Notes: generated by a model not told the origin, from the letters alone. DNA of 64,000 bases from Vanrija pseudolonga (GCF_020906515.1 NC_085850.1:4216001-4280000); one strand, 5' to 3'. Shown: positions 42,943 through 54,863, numbered from the stretch's first letter. Translations and numbers: made by a program.

Positions 42943-44763
42943 TCACACCCTAACAGCCTCACTGACCCCATAGAGGGCCTTCATGACCATCTCGTCTTCC
43001 CAGCGCTCGCCGACAATCTGGAGCGCGAGCGGCGCGCCAGTAAAGACCTCGGCATCATACCGCTCGGCATTGAGCTTGTCCTCTTCGCTCAGCCACGCGC
43101 GGTCGCCCTCCTTATCCGCCTTGTCGGCGGGGTTACTCGGGTCGACATACAGGCCCGTAGGGAACACGGCGCCGGGCATGTCGAGGATGTTGAACAGCGC
43201 AGTGTAGGCCCAGTACTTGCTCGTGCCGAGCACGGGCGCCGGGCCGGGGTACGCAGGCGTGAGGATGATGTCCACCTTCTGCTCGGCGTAGTAGCGCCAC
43301 CAGTCGAGCCGGAACGCGTCGCGCGCGCGGTTGAGCGCGCGGATCTGCGTCGCCGTGTTGTCGACGGCGCCGTCCATGATCCACTCGGTGAGCGGGAGGA
43401 TCGGCTCGCCGCTCGCCGCCGCCGTCGCGCGGATATGCGCGCCCCCGTCGGTGAAGTACAGGGAGCGCAGCGTCTCCCACCCCTCGGCGGTACGGTAGGG
43501 CTTGAAGTCGACGACGTCGTAGCCCTTGGCCTTGAGCCGCTCGACGGCGGCCGAGAGCGCGCGGCGCATAGGCGGCTGCGGGAGCACGACGCCGTCGTCC
43601 CACATGACGCCGATGCGCGGGCGCTCCCCGCCGTGCGTGTACCGCGCGCTCTCAGGGCGCCACGGCATGCCGACCATGGTCGGGTCGCGGCGCCACGGCT
43701 CGGCCGCCAGGATGGACGAAATGAACAGCTCGCAGTCGCGCGCGGACACGCCCATCGGGCCGACGGCGCCAATGATCGTCTCTTGGCCAGGCATGCCGCT
43801 CGTGTTGCCCTGCTTTGGGATACGCGCCGCGGTCGGCTTGAAGCCGAACAGGCCGCAGTTGGAGCAGGGGTTGCGGATCGAGCCGCCGATGTCGGTGCCG
43901 ATGCTGGGGCGGAGCGTTAGCGACGCCGCGCGGGGTGCTCGGCGCGGAGCGACGGGCGGGGCGGGGCTCGGCAGGCATCAAGCCTATGCCAACGGCCCGA
44001 GATCCACCCGCCCGCTCGCTCCACTCGCGGTCACTCGCTTACTCACCCAAGCACACTCCCCCCACCAGCAATCAGCGCGCTCTCGCCGCCCGAGCTGCCG
44101 CCGGGGGTAAGGCGCGTGTTCCACGGGTTGAGCGTCTCGCCGAGGAAGCTGTTGGTCTCGAGGTGCATGATCGCCTGGGGGTTGGTCGTCTTCGCGTAGA
44201 ACACGGCGCCGGCCTTGCGCAGCGCAGCGACGATGACGCTGTCCTCGGTTGGCTGGAGGGCCGGGTCGAGCGCGCCGGCGAGGGAGCCGCAAGTTCGCGC
44301 GCGGCCTGCGAGGCCGATCATGTCTGGGGGGTGAGCGGCGCGCGAGGAGAGCGAGGGCGGTCGACTTACCCTTGACGCTGATGGGTACACCGTGCAACGG
44401 CCCAACGACCTTGCCCGTCCGCGCGAGCTCCTCGTCCAGCGCCTGCGCCTGCGCGACCGCCTCGGCAGGAAAGAAGTCCATGATGCTGTGCGTTGCCTGC
44501 GAGCTGATCGCCGCGGCCTTGGCGTACGCCGTGACGACTTCGACGGCGGTGTACTCCCGTGTCGCGATGGCCGCGGCAAGCGCCGTCGCGTCGAGGGCCT
44601 TGAGCTCTACTTCGCGTTGCGTGAGGAGGCCGCTCGTCTCGGGCAGGCGGGTGACGTTTAGCGGGAGGTTGGACAGGACGTCGGCGCTCAGGCGCCACTC
44701 CGCGGGAATCTGCGCCGCGATGCGCGCCTTGTAGGCCTCTGCTTGCGTCTTCCAGTCTGTCAT
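42943..44763 (-). CDS. Amidase (amidase-signature family, acetamidase-like)
   Basis: Three minus-strand exons (44370-44763, 44047-44323, 42943-43903) give 543 residues. The Ser-cisSer-Lys catalytic triad is visible: Lys 131 in GVPISVKD, Ser 208 in TPGGSSGGESAL and Ser 232 in IGTDIGGSIRNP. The hydrolase releases ammonia from an amide; fungal relatives act on acetamide and other small amides as nitrogen source. The C half includes the usual substrate-pocket region (LTPAYPGPAPVLG) and ends TGAPLALQIVGERWEDE. There is no signal peptide, so cytosolic. The upstream region has a TATA-like box and several GATA-core hexamers (GATAAG near 45149, GATATC near 45068 and 45203), compatible with nitrogen control by GATA factors; that is inference. 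Confidence 0.93.
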
Positions 44764-45313
44764 GGCGTTGATGGGTGCTTGCTCGGTGATGCTGGTGCTT
44801 GTGGTGGTTATATGGATGTGGTTGAGAAGGAGACGGCGATAGAGGTCGTGTTGTGCCAAGCGTCGCTTGACGGCTGTCGCGATAGCCGCCCAGTCGTCAC
44901 TCGAGCAGGTGGGGCGGCGGCTGGGCCTCGTTCCGAGGCAGACGAGCGCGGCTAACCACATGGTCGTGTGCGAGATGCAGCAGCGGTGACTGCAGAGCAG
45001 GCGGGTGAGATGGGCGGCTATAAGGCGGCTAACCCGCGGCTAGGCGGCTGTCACCGACCGGCGCTGCGAGATATCGGCTGGGCTGGGGCCGTCGGCGTCG
45101 GCGACGACGACGAGGAGACCGACTTGCGAGTGGACGAGTATACTGAGCTGGATAAGGCCGATTCTATGTAGGTGCGCGCAGCCGCCGGCAGTGCCATCAG
45201 TGATATCGGTACGAGCTACGCGCGGGCTAGAGAACGTGCAGCTGTCCCGAGCAGCCTTGTCCCTCGCCCTCGCCGTCGGCCAGACAAACAAACAAGCAAT
45301 GCATCCTACCAAG
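44764..45313. promoter_or_regulatory. Amidase promoter region
   Basis: About 550 bases between the amidase start and the 3' end of the transporter gene. ATATAA on the minus strand at 44808-44813 is about 45 bases from the amidase ATG. GATA cores occur near 44836, 44880, 45068, 45149 and 45203. No gene is seen. Confidence 0.5.
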
Positions 45314-47152
45314 CTAAACCCCCACACCAGAGTTCTTCCCCCGGAGAGGGAACAACGCCCCCGCGACCCCCCCGAGAAACGTACACGCCGACACGAAGAT
45401 CAGCAACGGCCCATACGTCGTCGCGCCGTACGCGCCCGCGGCGCCCTTGAACGGGCCGTATTGGAGGAGCTTGGTGCTGATGGGCCCCGAGGTCAGGTTG
45501 CCTACCCCGCGGAGGGCGATGAGGAGGGGGAGCGCGAGGCCGGGGACCATTGGGTCGCCGTCTGGGCGGTGTGAGCTGGGGACACAACATTGCGAGGCGA
45601 CGGGCGAGATGGCCTGGCACTGCCCCAGGCCACCTCGCCGCTCGCGACTCACCAGCCATAATCGTCACCATCTTGCCATAAGTCCCCGCGACACTGGCGC
45701 CACTCATCCCCCAAACGATGCTGAACGCGACGAGCGGGCCAGAGCTGGTCCCGAAGCCCCAGAGCAGCAGGCACCCCGCCGCCGCGACGCTGCACCACAG
45801 CGGGAGGATCCAGCGGACGGGGACGCGGTCGGAAATGTGCCCCGTTATCATCAGCCCGGGGACCGTGACGGCGTTGAGGATCGAGAGGATCGCTGCGCCG
45901 CCTGGGCGCGTGGCGTTGACTGTTGCTGCGAAGGCTGCAGGGGTGAGCGAACTGTTTGCTTCTACGGCGCTCGCTCCGCTCGCTACTGCCCCACTTACAC
46001 GGGAGCCACAACATCGGGATGAAAGACGACAAGCTCGTAATCATCATAAAAGTGAACGCGACGGCAGGCGCCCGCGCACGCATCCACCTAAAGTCCATCT
46101 TTCTGCGCGCGTGCCGCCTCACGCCCGCCTCGCGCGGCGGGAGCGGGATGCGGCGCTTGATGAACACGACCGCGACGAGGTTGAGCGCCGCGTACGACAG
46201 GGCGAGAGAGAGCATGGTGGTGCGGTAGCCAAACTTGCCGAGCAGGGCGTTCACGACGAACGGATACACTGTGCCGCCTACGCCTGCGCCGGCGAACACT
46301 GTCGCTGTTGCCAGGCCGCGGTACTGGTGGAACCATTCGAAGATGATTGTCGCGCAGGGGAGGTAGAAGGCTGCGGCGGTGTGAGCGAGCGAGCGAGGGA
46401 GGTGTGGTTGGGAGAGGTTGCACAAGCGCGTGTAAGGGGCACATACGCCGACAGCTGCCGATGCTGGCCGAGCCACCACGCTCGCCGCCCCGCGCCGCGC
46501 ACCACGCCAACTCACCCCCCGAGAACGGATACATGATCCCAAAGGTGATCACCAGCTGCCATGCCTGCGTGACGAACGCGCTGGCAATCAGGCCGGCAGT
46601 CGCGACGAACAGGCCGAGGAGCTGGATTTGGCGCTCGTACCAGGGCAGGGCGGTGAAGATGCTGCGCGTGTGAGCGGTGTCTTGCGGTCCTCCTCAGTCC
46701 TCGCTTTCTCCGGCCTCCCTCCCTTCCTCCTCCCCAGTGCCCGTCTCCGCCCCGCTCGCTCGCTCCACTCGCTCCCAGGTCGACACTCACGGCCCCATAA
46801 TAGCGCCCGACGCGAACAAAATCGCAGTGGGCAGGGTACTCGCCAAGCTGAGCGCATTCGCGTCCCCCTGCCCCGGGAAGAGCGACGAGCTCCAGTACTC
46901 GTGGAGCACGCCGACGCTGAAGGGAAAGCCCCAGACGAGCCCGTCCATCGCTGCTGCGGCGAGGAGGAAGAGGATGGCGTCTTTGCCCTTGTCTACCGGG
47001 GGCAGGGTGGACGTTTCGCGCTCTTGCGGTTGGGCGTCGGGCGAGGTGGGCGAGGACGGGGTGAGCTCGGTGAGGGCGTACATGTCGTCGTCTTTCGGCG
47101 TGGAGGGCGCTGGCGCCGCCGGCACCATCGTGTCGTGTGCTGTCGTTGCCAT
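45314..47152 (-). CDS. MFS transporter, monocarboxylate-permease type
   Basis: Five minus-strand exons (46791-47152, 46516-46661, 45999-46370, 45653-45934, 45314-45561) give 469 residues. After a 60-residue soluble N end come twelve predicted membrane helices. Typical MCT/MCH-like features are AMDGLVWGFPFSVGVLHEYW at helix 1, FEWFHQYRGLATATVFAGAG at helix 5, GKFGYRTTMLSLALSYA, and a central loop with basic residues (PREAGVRRHARRKMDF). The family carries monocarboxylates or related small acids across the plasma membrane. For the donor at the end of exon 3, GTAAGT (45998) was chosen over a nearby GTGTAA because only it restores the frame. It is divergent from the dehydrogenase gene, 511 bp apart. 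Confidence 0.88.
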
Positions 47153-47663
47153 GGGTTAGTGGGAGTTAGTTGTTGCGTTGCGGCGTTTGTCAGCTGGCCA
47201 TTATTATCAGCGCTGTTGCTTGGCCGCGGCGAAGCGAGGTGGAGTCGTGTTAAGCGGCGGATACCGTCTTGGCGGAAAAGAGCAACATCAGCAACGATGC
47301 CGCAAGGATAAATACTGTGCGTCGATCAATGCGAAGAGCGTGATGCATCGTCGACAACGACAAGAGGAAAGACATGCATCGGCCCCATCGTCCATGTCAC
47401 TCGACGCGGCGCGTCACTATCGCTGTCGTGCTCGCCCGACTCGCTTGTCCACAGCCTCGGCGTAACCAAGTTGCGACTCGGTGGGGCAGCCCAGCAGGGC
47501 GGCTGGCGGCTATGTCCGGCTGCAGCGGCGCGCCGGAAGTCACTACCGGCCATCCAGCCTAACCGCGTCGGCGGACTTGAGATGGCCGCGTAAAGCACAA
47601 TGACTCACTCGACTCTGCGTCCATCTCTCTTCCTCTTGCATCCACTCTCACTCTCACAACAAC
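47153..47663. promoter_or_regulatory. Shared divergent promoter of transporter and dehydrogenase
   Basis: 511 bases between two divergent ATGs, with no gene inside. GATAAATA near 47308 and a pyrimidine-rich leader (47609-47660) before the dehydrogenase start are the only elements I can point to. The arrangement allows coordinated control of uptake and oxidation. Confidence 0.5.
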
Positions 47664-48780
47664 ATGTTCGTTATTGAAGGAAAGCGCGCACTCATTACTG
47701 GCGGCTCGGCGGGTCTCGGTGAGTCGTCGTTGTGGGGCCCGGTGGGGCGGACGGGCGGTGGGTGGGTGGGTGCGAGCTCGTTGTCGGCGTCGGCGACGTC
47801 ATCGGCGACGGTGCCAGTGTCGGTCGTCGCGACTCGGTCTCGTCGCCTCACACGAGGCATCCACTCCCCCCGCCCCCCTACCCCCACCCCTAGCCAGCTC
47901 GCTGACGCTCGCCCGCTCCCAGGCGCCGCCGTCGCGCAAGCCCTCGCGGCCAAGGGCGCGCGCATCGCGATCAACTACTCTTCCAACGCGGAGCGCGCGC
48001 AGCAGACGCTCTCGGGACTCGCGGGGCAGGGCCACGTCCTCGTCCAGGGCGACGTCTTCTCGCACGACGGCATCAAGGAGGTCGTCGCCAAGGCGCAGAA
48101 GGAGCTCAACGGGGCTATTGACATTGTTATCTCCAATGCGGGCTGGACCAAGTTTGCGCCGTTCACCGACCTGAGTGAGGCGCCGTCGTGTTGCTGATTG
48201 AGCGCACAGTGCTGACACCCGCCCCAGACGCCGTCGCCGACGCCGACTGGGAGAAGATGTACCGCGCCAACGTGCTCTCGCACCTGTGGCTCGCGCAGGC
48301 GACCGAGGCCGACCTCAAGAAGACGGGCGGCTCGTTCCTCATCTCGGCGAGTGTCGCTGGCCTGCGTCCCAGCGGCTCGAGCATGGCGTACTGTGGGTGG
48401 CGCGGGATAGCTCTTGGCTGAGCGCCCCACTGACCCCACGCAGCCGTGTCCAAGGCCGCCCTCGTCCACCTCACCAAGTGCCTCGCCAAGGCCCTTGCCC
48501 CCTCGGCCCGCGTCAACGCCGTCGCCCCGGGCCTCATCCTCACCGACTGGTCGGCGGGCTTTACCAAGGAGCAGATCGACTTTGCGACCAACGCTGCGGC
48601 GCTCAAGAAGACTAGCGAGCTGGATGATCTCGCCAACACGTTTGGTGAGTGGTGGGGTGGGGAGGAGCTTGACGGCAGCGCCTGGGGAGGAGAAGAGCTG
48701 ACACATGCCCAGTCTCGCTCGCCGAGAACTCGTCCATCACGGGCCAGATTGTCGAGGTGTCGGCCGGTCTTGGTCTCTAG
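47664..48780 (+). CDS. Short-chain dehydrogenase/reductase
   Basis: Five exons (47664-47718, 47923-48174, 48228-48392, 48444-48644, 48713-48780), all joined in phase 1, give 246 residues, the usual length of a classical SDR. The cofactor site is TGGSAGLG near residues 12-19; NAG occurs in VISNAGWTKF; the active site is YSVSK with Tyr 157 and Lys 161; the C end has NAVAPGLILTDW. The Asn after the third strand (INYSSNAE) suggests NADP(H) preference, as inference. It would oxidise or reduce an alcohol/carbonyl pair. The first intron, 204 nt, is long for this gene set. With the aldehyde dehydrogenase 370 bp downstream it could form an alcohol-aldehyde-acid route. Confidence 0.92.
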
Positions 48781-49152
48781 GCGCGCCGCCCAGAAAACAG
48801 CGCAGAGAGGTTGTAGTGCACGAATGAAAGTCTTGAAGCAGGTCTCCAAGCCGTGACGTCATGGGCAGTGAGCAGTGTGTCGTGCATCAGAGATGCCTTG
48901 TGAGGCTGCGAGCCGAGCGGCATTAAGCAGAGTGCAATGCTCGACGCCGAGAGCATACAGCATGGTGCCTTGGACATCGGCGTCTCCATGTCCGACGCGT
49001 CGGATGTTGCTGCGGATGTTAGTCCGCCGGTGTGAGCAGTGGTCAGATGACGTCGGGGCATGTTGTGGCCGCGGCCGCGACCTTGAGCTCGAGCACCAAC
49101 ACTTCTGCGTGCAACTCCTCTCTCTCCTCATCATCATCTCCCACATACGCCG
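48781..49152. other. Intergenic region between SDR and ALDH genes
   Basis: About 370 bases on the path between two plus-strand genes. No gene is seen; a C/T-rich leader (49110-49150) precedes the next start. Confidence 0.5.
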
Positions 49153-50889
49153 ATGACAATGGGCCCCACCCACCTCCCGCCAGAACTAGTCCGCAACCTT
49201 CTCGGCGCGCCACCGTCCCCGCCAACCCCCGACCTCAAGTCATACCCAGTCATAACGCCGTCGACAAACAACATCGCATACCATGCCGAGCGGTCGTCCC
49301 CAAGCGACATCGACACGGCGGTCACCGTCGCCCACAACTACCGCCGCACATGGGCGAGCACGCCGCTGCGGAACCGCACCGACGTCGCGCGGCGCGCGGC
49401 CGCCTTGCTCCAGGACGAGTCGTCGGGCTGGGCCGAACGGCTGCTGGCGAGTAATGTCGCCGAGACGTCTGTTTCCGCCTGGTGGGCGTCCGAGCAGATC
49501 CGCTTTCTGCCAGGGTTCATGAAGCACCTTGCTAGCTGTGCCAAAGATGCGCTGGCGCCGGAGGAGGTCGTCGCGGGGAACTGTGAGTTGTCGGCTCTGG
49601 TGGCGGGCTGACGAGGAGCCAAGTTTACGCTCACGCGCGAGCCGTACGGCGTGTGTCTTGCGATCGGGACGTGGAACGCAGTAAGTAGAGAAGGAGTTAT
49701 TCACCCTCCCTCGCGCGCTCGCGCTCACGCCCGCCAGGCCCAAGTCCTCACCATGCGCGCGGTCCTCACCCCGCTCATCGCGGGCAACACGGTCGTCCTC
49801 AAGACGTCCGAGGCGATACCGTACACCCAAGTCCTGTGGGCCGAGCTACTGTACGCTGCTGGCTTGCCGCGGGAGGCGTTGACGGTGGTTCATGTCGCTG
49901 TTGAGGATGCTGAGGAGTTGGTTGGGGCCTTGGTGGCGGACAAGCGGGTGCGGTGAGTCGCGACTTCTCCACACTTTGCCCAGTGTATGCTGACCCAGGC
50001 CCTCGCCCCCTCGCTCACAGCCACGTCAACTTCACCGGCACCACGCGCGTCGGGTCCATCATCGCCTCCCTCGCAGGCAAGCACCTCAAGCCAACGCTCA
50101 TGGAGCTCGGCGGGAAATCCCCCGTCCTGCTACTGCCCGACGCGCCGCTCGAAGTCGCAGCGAGCCATATCCTCTTCGGGGCCTTCATGAACAGCGGCCA
50201 GATCTGCATGGGCACCGAGCGCGTGCTCGTGCCGGCGTCGCAGTACGACGAGCTGGTCGGTCACCTGCGCGAGGCGTGGGCCGGCGCCCAAGTAAAGCGG
50301 TACGCGACGATGCACGCCGCACACGCGGGCGACCGGATCCGCGAGCTCGTCGCGGACGCACTGGCGAACGGCGCGTCCCGCGTCCTCGGCGACGCGGGCG
50401 ACGCGGGGGCGGGAGCGCTCGTCGTGCCCCATGTTCTTGGCGACGTGGGGCCCGAGGCCCGCCTGTATGCCGAGGAGAGCTTCGGGCCCGTCGCGGTGCT
50501 GATCAAGATCCCCGACGACGGCCTGTCCGAGTCGAGCGTGATTGACGCCATGGTCGCCATTGCGAACGAGAGCGAGTACGGCCTCAGCGCGGCCGTGTGG
50601 GGGCGCAACGCTGCCCGAGCTGCGCGTGTCGCCCAGCGCCTCGAGTGCGGCATGTGCCATATCAACTCGCCGACGCTGAACGACTTGCCGACCGTGCCGC
50701 ATGGCGGGTGGAAGGCTTCCGGCTGGGGACGGTTCAACTCTTCCGAGGGGCTGAGGAACTTTACCCAGGTGGGTGGGGTGTTGACACCGAGGGGGCAGAG
50801 GAGGGTGAGGTCTGACGCCGACGCAGGTCAAGAGCATCGAGGTGCCGCGCGAAGTGTTCGCCATCCCGCTTGACACGCTCGAGCTGTAG
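49153..50889 (+). CDS. NAD(P)-dependent aldehyde dehydrogenase
   Basis: Five exons (49153-49582, 49619-49680, 49738-49952, 50021-50768, 50827-50889) give 505 residues. Catalytic Glu 264 lies in MELGGKSP and the nucleophile Cys 298 in FMNSGQICMGTERV. The cofactor-binding FTGTTRVG and GNTVVLKTSE, and the C-terminal EESFGPVAV and PHGGWKASGWGRF, are all present. It oxidises an aldehyde to its acid. The sequence looks nearer to the aromatic (salicylaldehyde/vanillin type) than the ALDH1 group, by impression only. The first acceptor is GAG|CC at 49618; nearer AG sites break the frame. There is no targeting sequence, so cytosolic. Confidence 0.93.
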
Positions 50890-51065
50890 CGAGCGAGTCG
50901 CGGCCGTGACCTGCCACAACTGTGTACGACTGTCCCGACCACCGCCCCATCACCACTGTATCAAAATCCACGCTCACAATCTGTAAGATACTATGCATAT
51001 GAGTACGAGTCATTCGTTACGCGGTACGTGTGCTCCGCCGCATTGTCCATCCCAGCGGCTGCCGC

Positions 51066-51727
51066 CTACTCGGCGGTCTCAAACGGCGCGCCGAAGGCGT
51101 CGCGCTTCTCCAAGTCGAGGGCAGTGGCGTCCTCGAAGAAATCACGGCCCTTACGACGGTAAAGGCACTTCCTGTTGGGCGCACAGGACGCGCTACGGGG
51201 TCGTCAGCAACATCCCAACACCGGACCGCTCACCTGCTAGGACACCACACGTCGCCGCAGCACCTGGCGCCGGCGGGCATCACGCCCGACCCGCAGCACA
51301 AGTATCCAGAGGGCAGGCACGCGCCCGAGGCGGTACAGACACGGTCGCCGGTCTTGCAGCATCCCCCGCCCTTGCGGTACTTGTTGCACTGGTACCCGGG
51401 GGGGCAGTACTGGTTCCCGCCGCAGCACTGCGAGCCCTTGGGCACGCAGTACCTGTTCAAGCAGAGCGCGGGGCAGGACGCGCGGTTCTCGAGGGCGATG
51501 TCGGCGCGCGCGGCGAGCTCGCGCCGCGTGACGTCGACAGACTGGGAGAACTCGGGCGCGGCGCCCGCGAGCACCGAGTACAGGTCCTCGAGGTCGGCGG
51601 TGGGCGCGTCAAAGCCCTTGCCGGGGCGCGTGTTGTCGTGCCCGTCTTCGCCGTCCTGGCGGGGCGAGAGAGTCGCGGACGCCGAGGCGGCGAGAGCGAA
51701 GGCTGCGAGGAGGAGCTTGGGGAGCAT
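51066..51727 (-). CDS. Secreted cysteine-rich protein with Kex2-like C-terminal site
   Basis: Exons 51234-51727 and 51066-51192 give 206 residues. The N end is a signal peptide (MLPKLLLAAFALAASASA). A polar pro-like region (residues about 20-75) contains TRRELAARAD. The central part is very rich in Cys, with pairs as in SQCCGGNQYCPPGYQC, GGGCCKTGDRVC, GYLCCGSG and ARCCGDVWC, a granulin/whey-acidic-like pattern seen in many basidiomycete secreted proteins. The small second exon adds CAPNRKCLYRRKG and ends with LDLEKR then DAFGAPFETAE, so a Kex2-type cut would free an 11-residue acidic peptide. Location is extracellular or cell wall; role unknown. A TATATAA box lies 66 bases upstream. Confidence 0.82.
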
Positions 51728-52793
51728 TGTGTGTGTGATAGGAGTCGACAGAGCAGGTGAGAGCGAGAGCAGTCAGTGGGGGAGTGGCCTCGTTATATAG
51801 CCACTACCACCGCCGACCCGCGGCCATCCCGAAACGACGTCGCTCCAACAAAGTGTCCGTCTGTCTTGGCGCGCGGTGAGCGGTGCCGATAGAGTTGGCG
51901 GGTGAGTGGATGTGCATCAGCGTGAGTGGGTTGATGTAACAGTAGGCTGACTCGAGCTGACGCTCGTTGAGTGGGTCGAGTGGCAGCATCCGAGGTCCCG
52001 AGGCGGTGACTGCCGGCAGGGGGAGCAGGTGAGTGGCCGTTAAGCTCTAATCCGCGGTCACGACGGCCAGATCGGGGTGCCTCAAACGGCTGATGCCTGC
52101 TCACCCCCTGCGGCGCACTGCCTCACACGGGCACTTAGTTGGGCTGCTTGCGGGCTTGGCTTTCCGCTGGCCGCGGCGTGGGGTGGGTGGCCGTCATCGG
52201 CTGCAAGCAAGCAAACATGCTTGTGTGGGTCGATCCCGATCGCCCTGATCTGCAAGTACATGCAAAAGAGTGGTTTGTACTGGCTCTAGTCGCATTCGAA
52301 CACCCTTGCAATAATCCATGTTGCCTCTTTGTCTCAATGGCGCAGAACCAAGGTTATACTCGAACACTAACAGTGCCAGTATGCTGCCAGCTTGACATGC
52401 CCCGCTATTGCCACCTCAGGGCGTGCGAGGCAGCCAGAGGCGACGCCAGGCGCGCCTGGAGACCGGTGACCGGCAACATCACGGCGGGCGGGGCACCAAA
52501 CAGTGTCGCCTCGACATGCCCGTGGCCCCATGCACCACTGCTCACTGATGAGGTCCGGCGCGCAACGCGTCCGCCGACCGGCGGTGCGGAAGTCGGCGCT
52601 GGTGTCTTCGGGCGACGTACTGTACACCTTCATACCTCTGCCGTGCCGACGCCATCGGCGACCCGACCACCGACCGATAAGATGACGGACATGGCCGACG
52701 CCGAAGCCGAACGCCGCAACAACTCCACGGCGCAGGCGTACTTAATACGCCGGGGCGAGCATCGCTTGCCCCGCACAGCACACACCGCACACC
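51728..52793. other. Intergenic region between divergent secreted protein and esterase genes
   Basis: About 1.07 kb. The minus-strand TATA box (51793-51799) serves the cysteine-rich gene. The rest holds no gene I can support; plus-strand open frames across 52139-52790 have poor coding character. A TTAATACG element near 52741 may belong to the esterase promoter. Confidence 0.5.
51793..51799 (-). promoter_or_regulatory. TATA box of the cysteine-rich secreted protein gene
   Basis: TATATAA on the minus strand, 66 bases upstream of the ATG at 51727. Confidence 0.65.
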
Positions 52794-54187
52794 ATGACCA
52801 GCGGCCCGACCGCCCCCGCACCCCACCTCACGCCCAAGGGCAAGGCCGCGCTCGACGCCCTCCTGCACGCCGAGGTCGACTCGCGCCTCGTGCCCGCGCT
52901 CACTTTCGGCGCGACCACGGCCGACGGCGAGATATACTTTGCGTACGCAGGCGAGCGGGTGCTCGGGGAGCCGGACAAGGGCCAGGTCGACGCCGAGACG
53001 GGTACGTCGGCCTCATAGTATCCCGCTCACACGCAGTCATGTCATACCACTCGTGCACGAAGCTCATGACCACCGTGGCTGTGCTGCAGCTCGTCGACGC
53101 GGGGGTGCTGAGCCTGTCCGATCCTGCCGTGGTGGAGAAGTACGCGCCAGAGCTGTACGCCGTGCCCATCCTCGAGGGGTACGATGAGTCCGGCAAGGCG
53201 ATCCTCAAGAAGCGCACCCAGCCCCTCACGCTCACACACCTCCTGACGCACACCTCGGGCATGACGTACGCTTTCATCAACGCGAACACGGCGCGCTGGG
53301 TGAAAGAAAACAAGCTGCCGGGGTACTTTGAGCACGAGGCCGGGCTGGCGGGCTTCGTCGTGCCGCTCGCTTTCGAGCCCGGGAGCAGCTGGACCTACGG
53401 CATGGGTATTGACTGGGCGGGGATCATTGTCGAGCGGGCGAGCGGGCAGACGCTGGAGGAGTACATGTCGGCCAACATATGGCAGCCGCTCGGCCTGAAG
53501 AGCATGACCTTCCTCCCCGGTCAGGACCACTTCGACCGCCTCCAAAAGGTGCAGACGCGGGACGCGAGCGGCGCCCTCGTCCCCTCGGAGCCGCTGCGGC
53601 CCATCTGCCCCAACCCGAGCATCAGGCAGCTGGCCGGCGGCGGCGGGGTGATGGGCACGCCGCGCGACTATCTGCGGTTCCTGCGGGGTATCCTCGCGTC
53701 CCAGAACCCGACCCCTTCAGCGGACAACCCCGCGCTCTTCAGCCCGCAGGCGTTCAACACGCTCTTCACCAACGCGCTGCCGCCGCGCGACGTGACGCCC
53801 GTGTACGCGTCCTTGGAGAAAGTGACCACCATGCAGTCGTACCACGACTCCGCGCACACTGCCAACAATGCGCAGTCGCTCGGACACAGCGTCGGCTTGG
53901 TCCTCAACTTTGAGGATAGCGTGCACGGGCGCAAGGCCGGTAGCGGGTGCTGGGACGGCGCGGCGAAGAGCCAGTACTGGCTTGATCCCAAGACTGGGAT
54001 TGCGGTGAGTGCGGCGGGCGCCGCGCCGAGGCGAGGCGCGTGAAGCGGGGGTCGGCAACGCGCCCACGAATGATGTGCTGACCACCCCCAGGGTATCTGC
54101 TTCACGCAGCTCCTCACGCCCAACCCCGAACCGTTCATGGGGACGTATAACCGGTTCGAGCGGGCACTGTACGACGCGCTGGAGTAG
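52794..54187 (+). CDS. Serine beta-lactamase-fold esterase, second copy
   Basis: Exons 52794-53001, 53037-54004 and 54092-54187 give 423 residues. The catalytic SxxK is S-C-T-K at residues 75-78. The tyrosine motif is in WTYGMGIDWAG; family landmarks LLTHTSGMTY and NIWQPLGLKS are present. It is clearly homologous to the gene at 6083-7531: both start with a Pro/Thr leader and GKAALDALL or GAAALDALL, and both have PLTLxHLLxHTSG and ALYDALE or TLYDGLE ends. The introns are at different places. The third-motif region reads SGCWDG instead of SGHWGG, losing the His and a Gly, so substrate or activity may differ. The first intron is only 35 nt. Confidence 0.85.
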
Positions 54188-54863
54188 CGTAGCGGGTAGC
54201 GGGGTATGAGGCACGAGGCGCGTGTCGGCCGGGGTGGTTGGTGAGCGACGCGTCTGCATTCCATACACTTGTCTCGATAGGGCAACAATGCAGAGATAGA
54301 AGTCACGCCGCAGCTCGGCGCCGCGGCGTGCGTCATGATAGCGCCCGCCGCTCGACCTCGCCGCTCGCCCACATTGCACAGGATCTGGCGTGCATGAATA
54401 GAGCTAGACATCTCGGAGCTGCCTGCCCTCTTGTCCGTGGCCGTCGCGCGGCACCCGGCCCAGGGCTGCGGGGGTGACTTGCCAAGGAGCGGCACAACCT
54501 TGATGTTCCTGAAATCACAATCTCGAGGTGCTCTTCCGGCGGTCAACGGCCACCATGCTGCAGTCTGTCTCGCGAGACTCGACTTGCTCAATGCAGAGCA
54601 GGCCACCATGCACGTATCGAGCGAGCTCGACTCTCCGCATCGAGCTTAGCCTGCGACCAGCTCGCGCCGCGTCCACGAAGCCGCCGGACTGATTTTTTTC
54701 ACGGCGCGTCGGTCGCGGGACCCGCGTCGCCCTTAGAAAGTGAAACACGACGACCGACGCGCGATGCCGACATCACATCAAGTTGCTGCACCTGGCAACT
54801 ACACAACTCAGCGGCGACACCTCTTCTCCCCATCACACACTTCACTACACCCCCACACACACC
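54188..54863. other. Intergenic region
   Basis: About 680 bases between two plus-strand genes. No gene is seen. The last 80 bases are C/A-rich (ACACCCCCACACACACC) and act as the likely leader of the next gene. Confidence 0.5.

Noticed and set aside
52139-52790. Upstream extension of the second esterase to 52139
   Set aside because: The added residues are low in coding character and the ATG at 52794 aligns with the start of the homologue at 6083.
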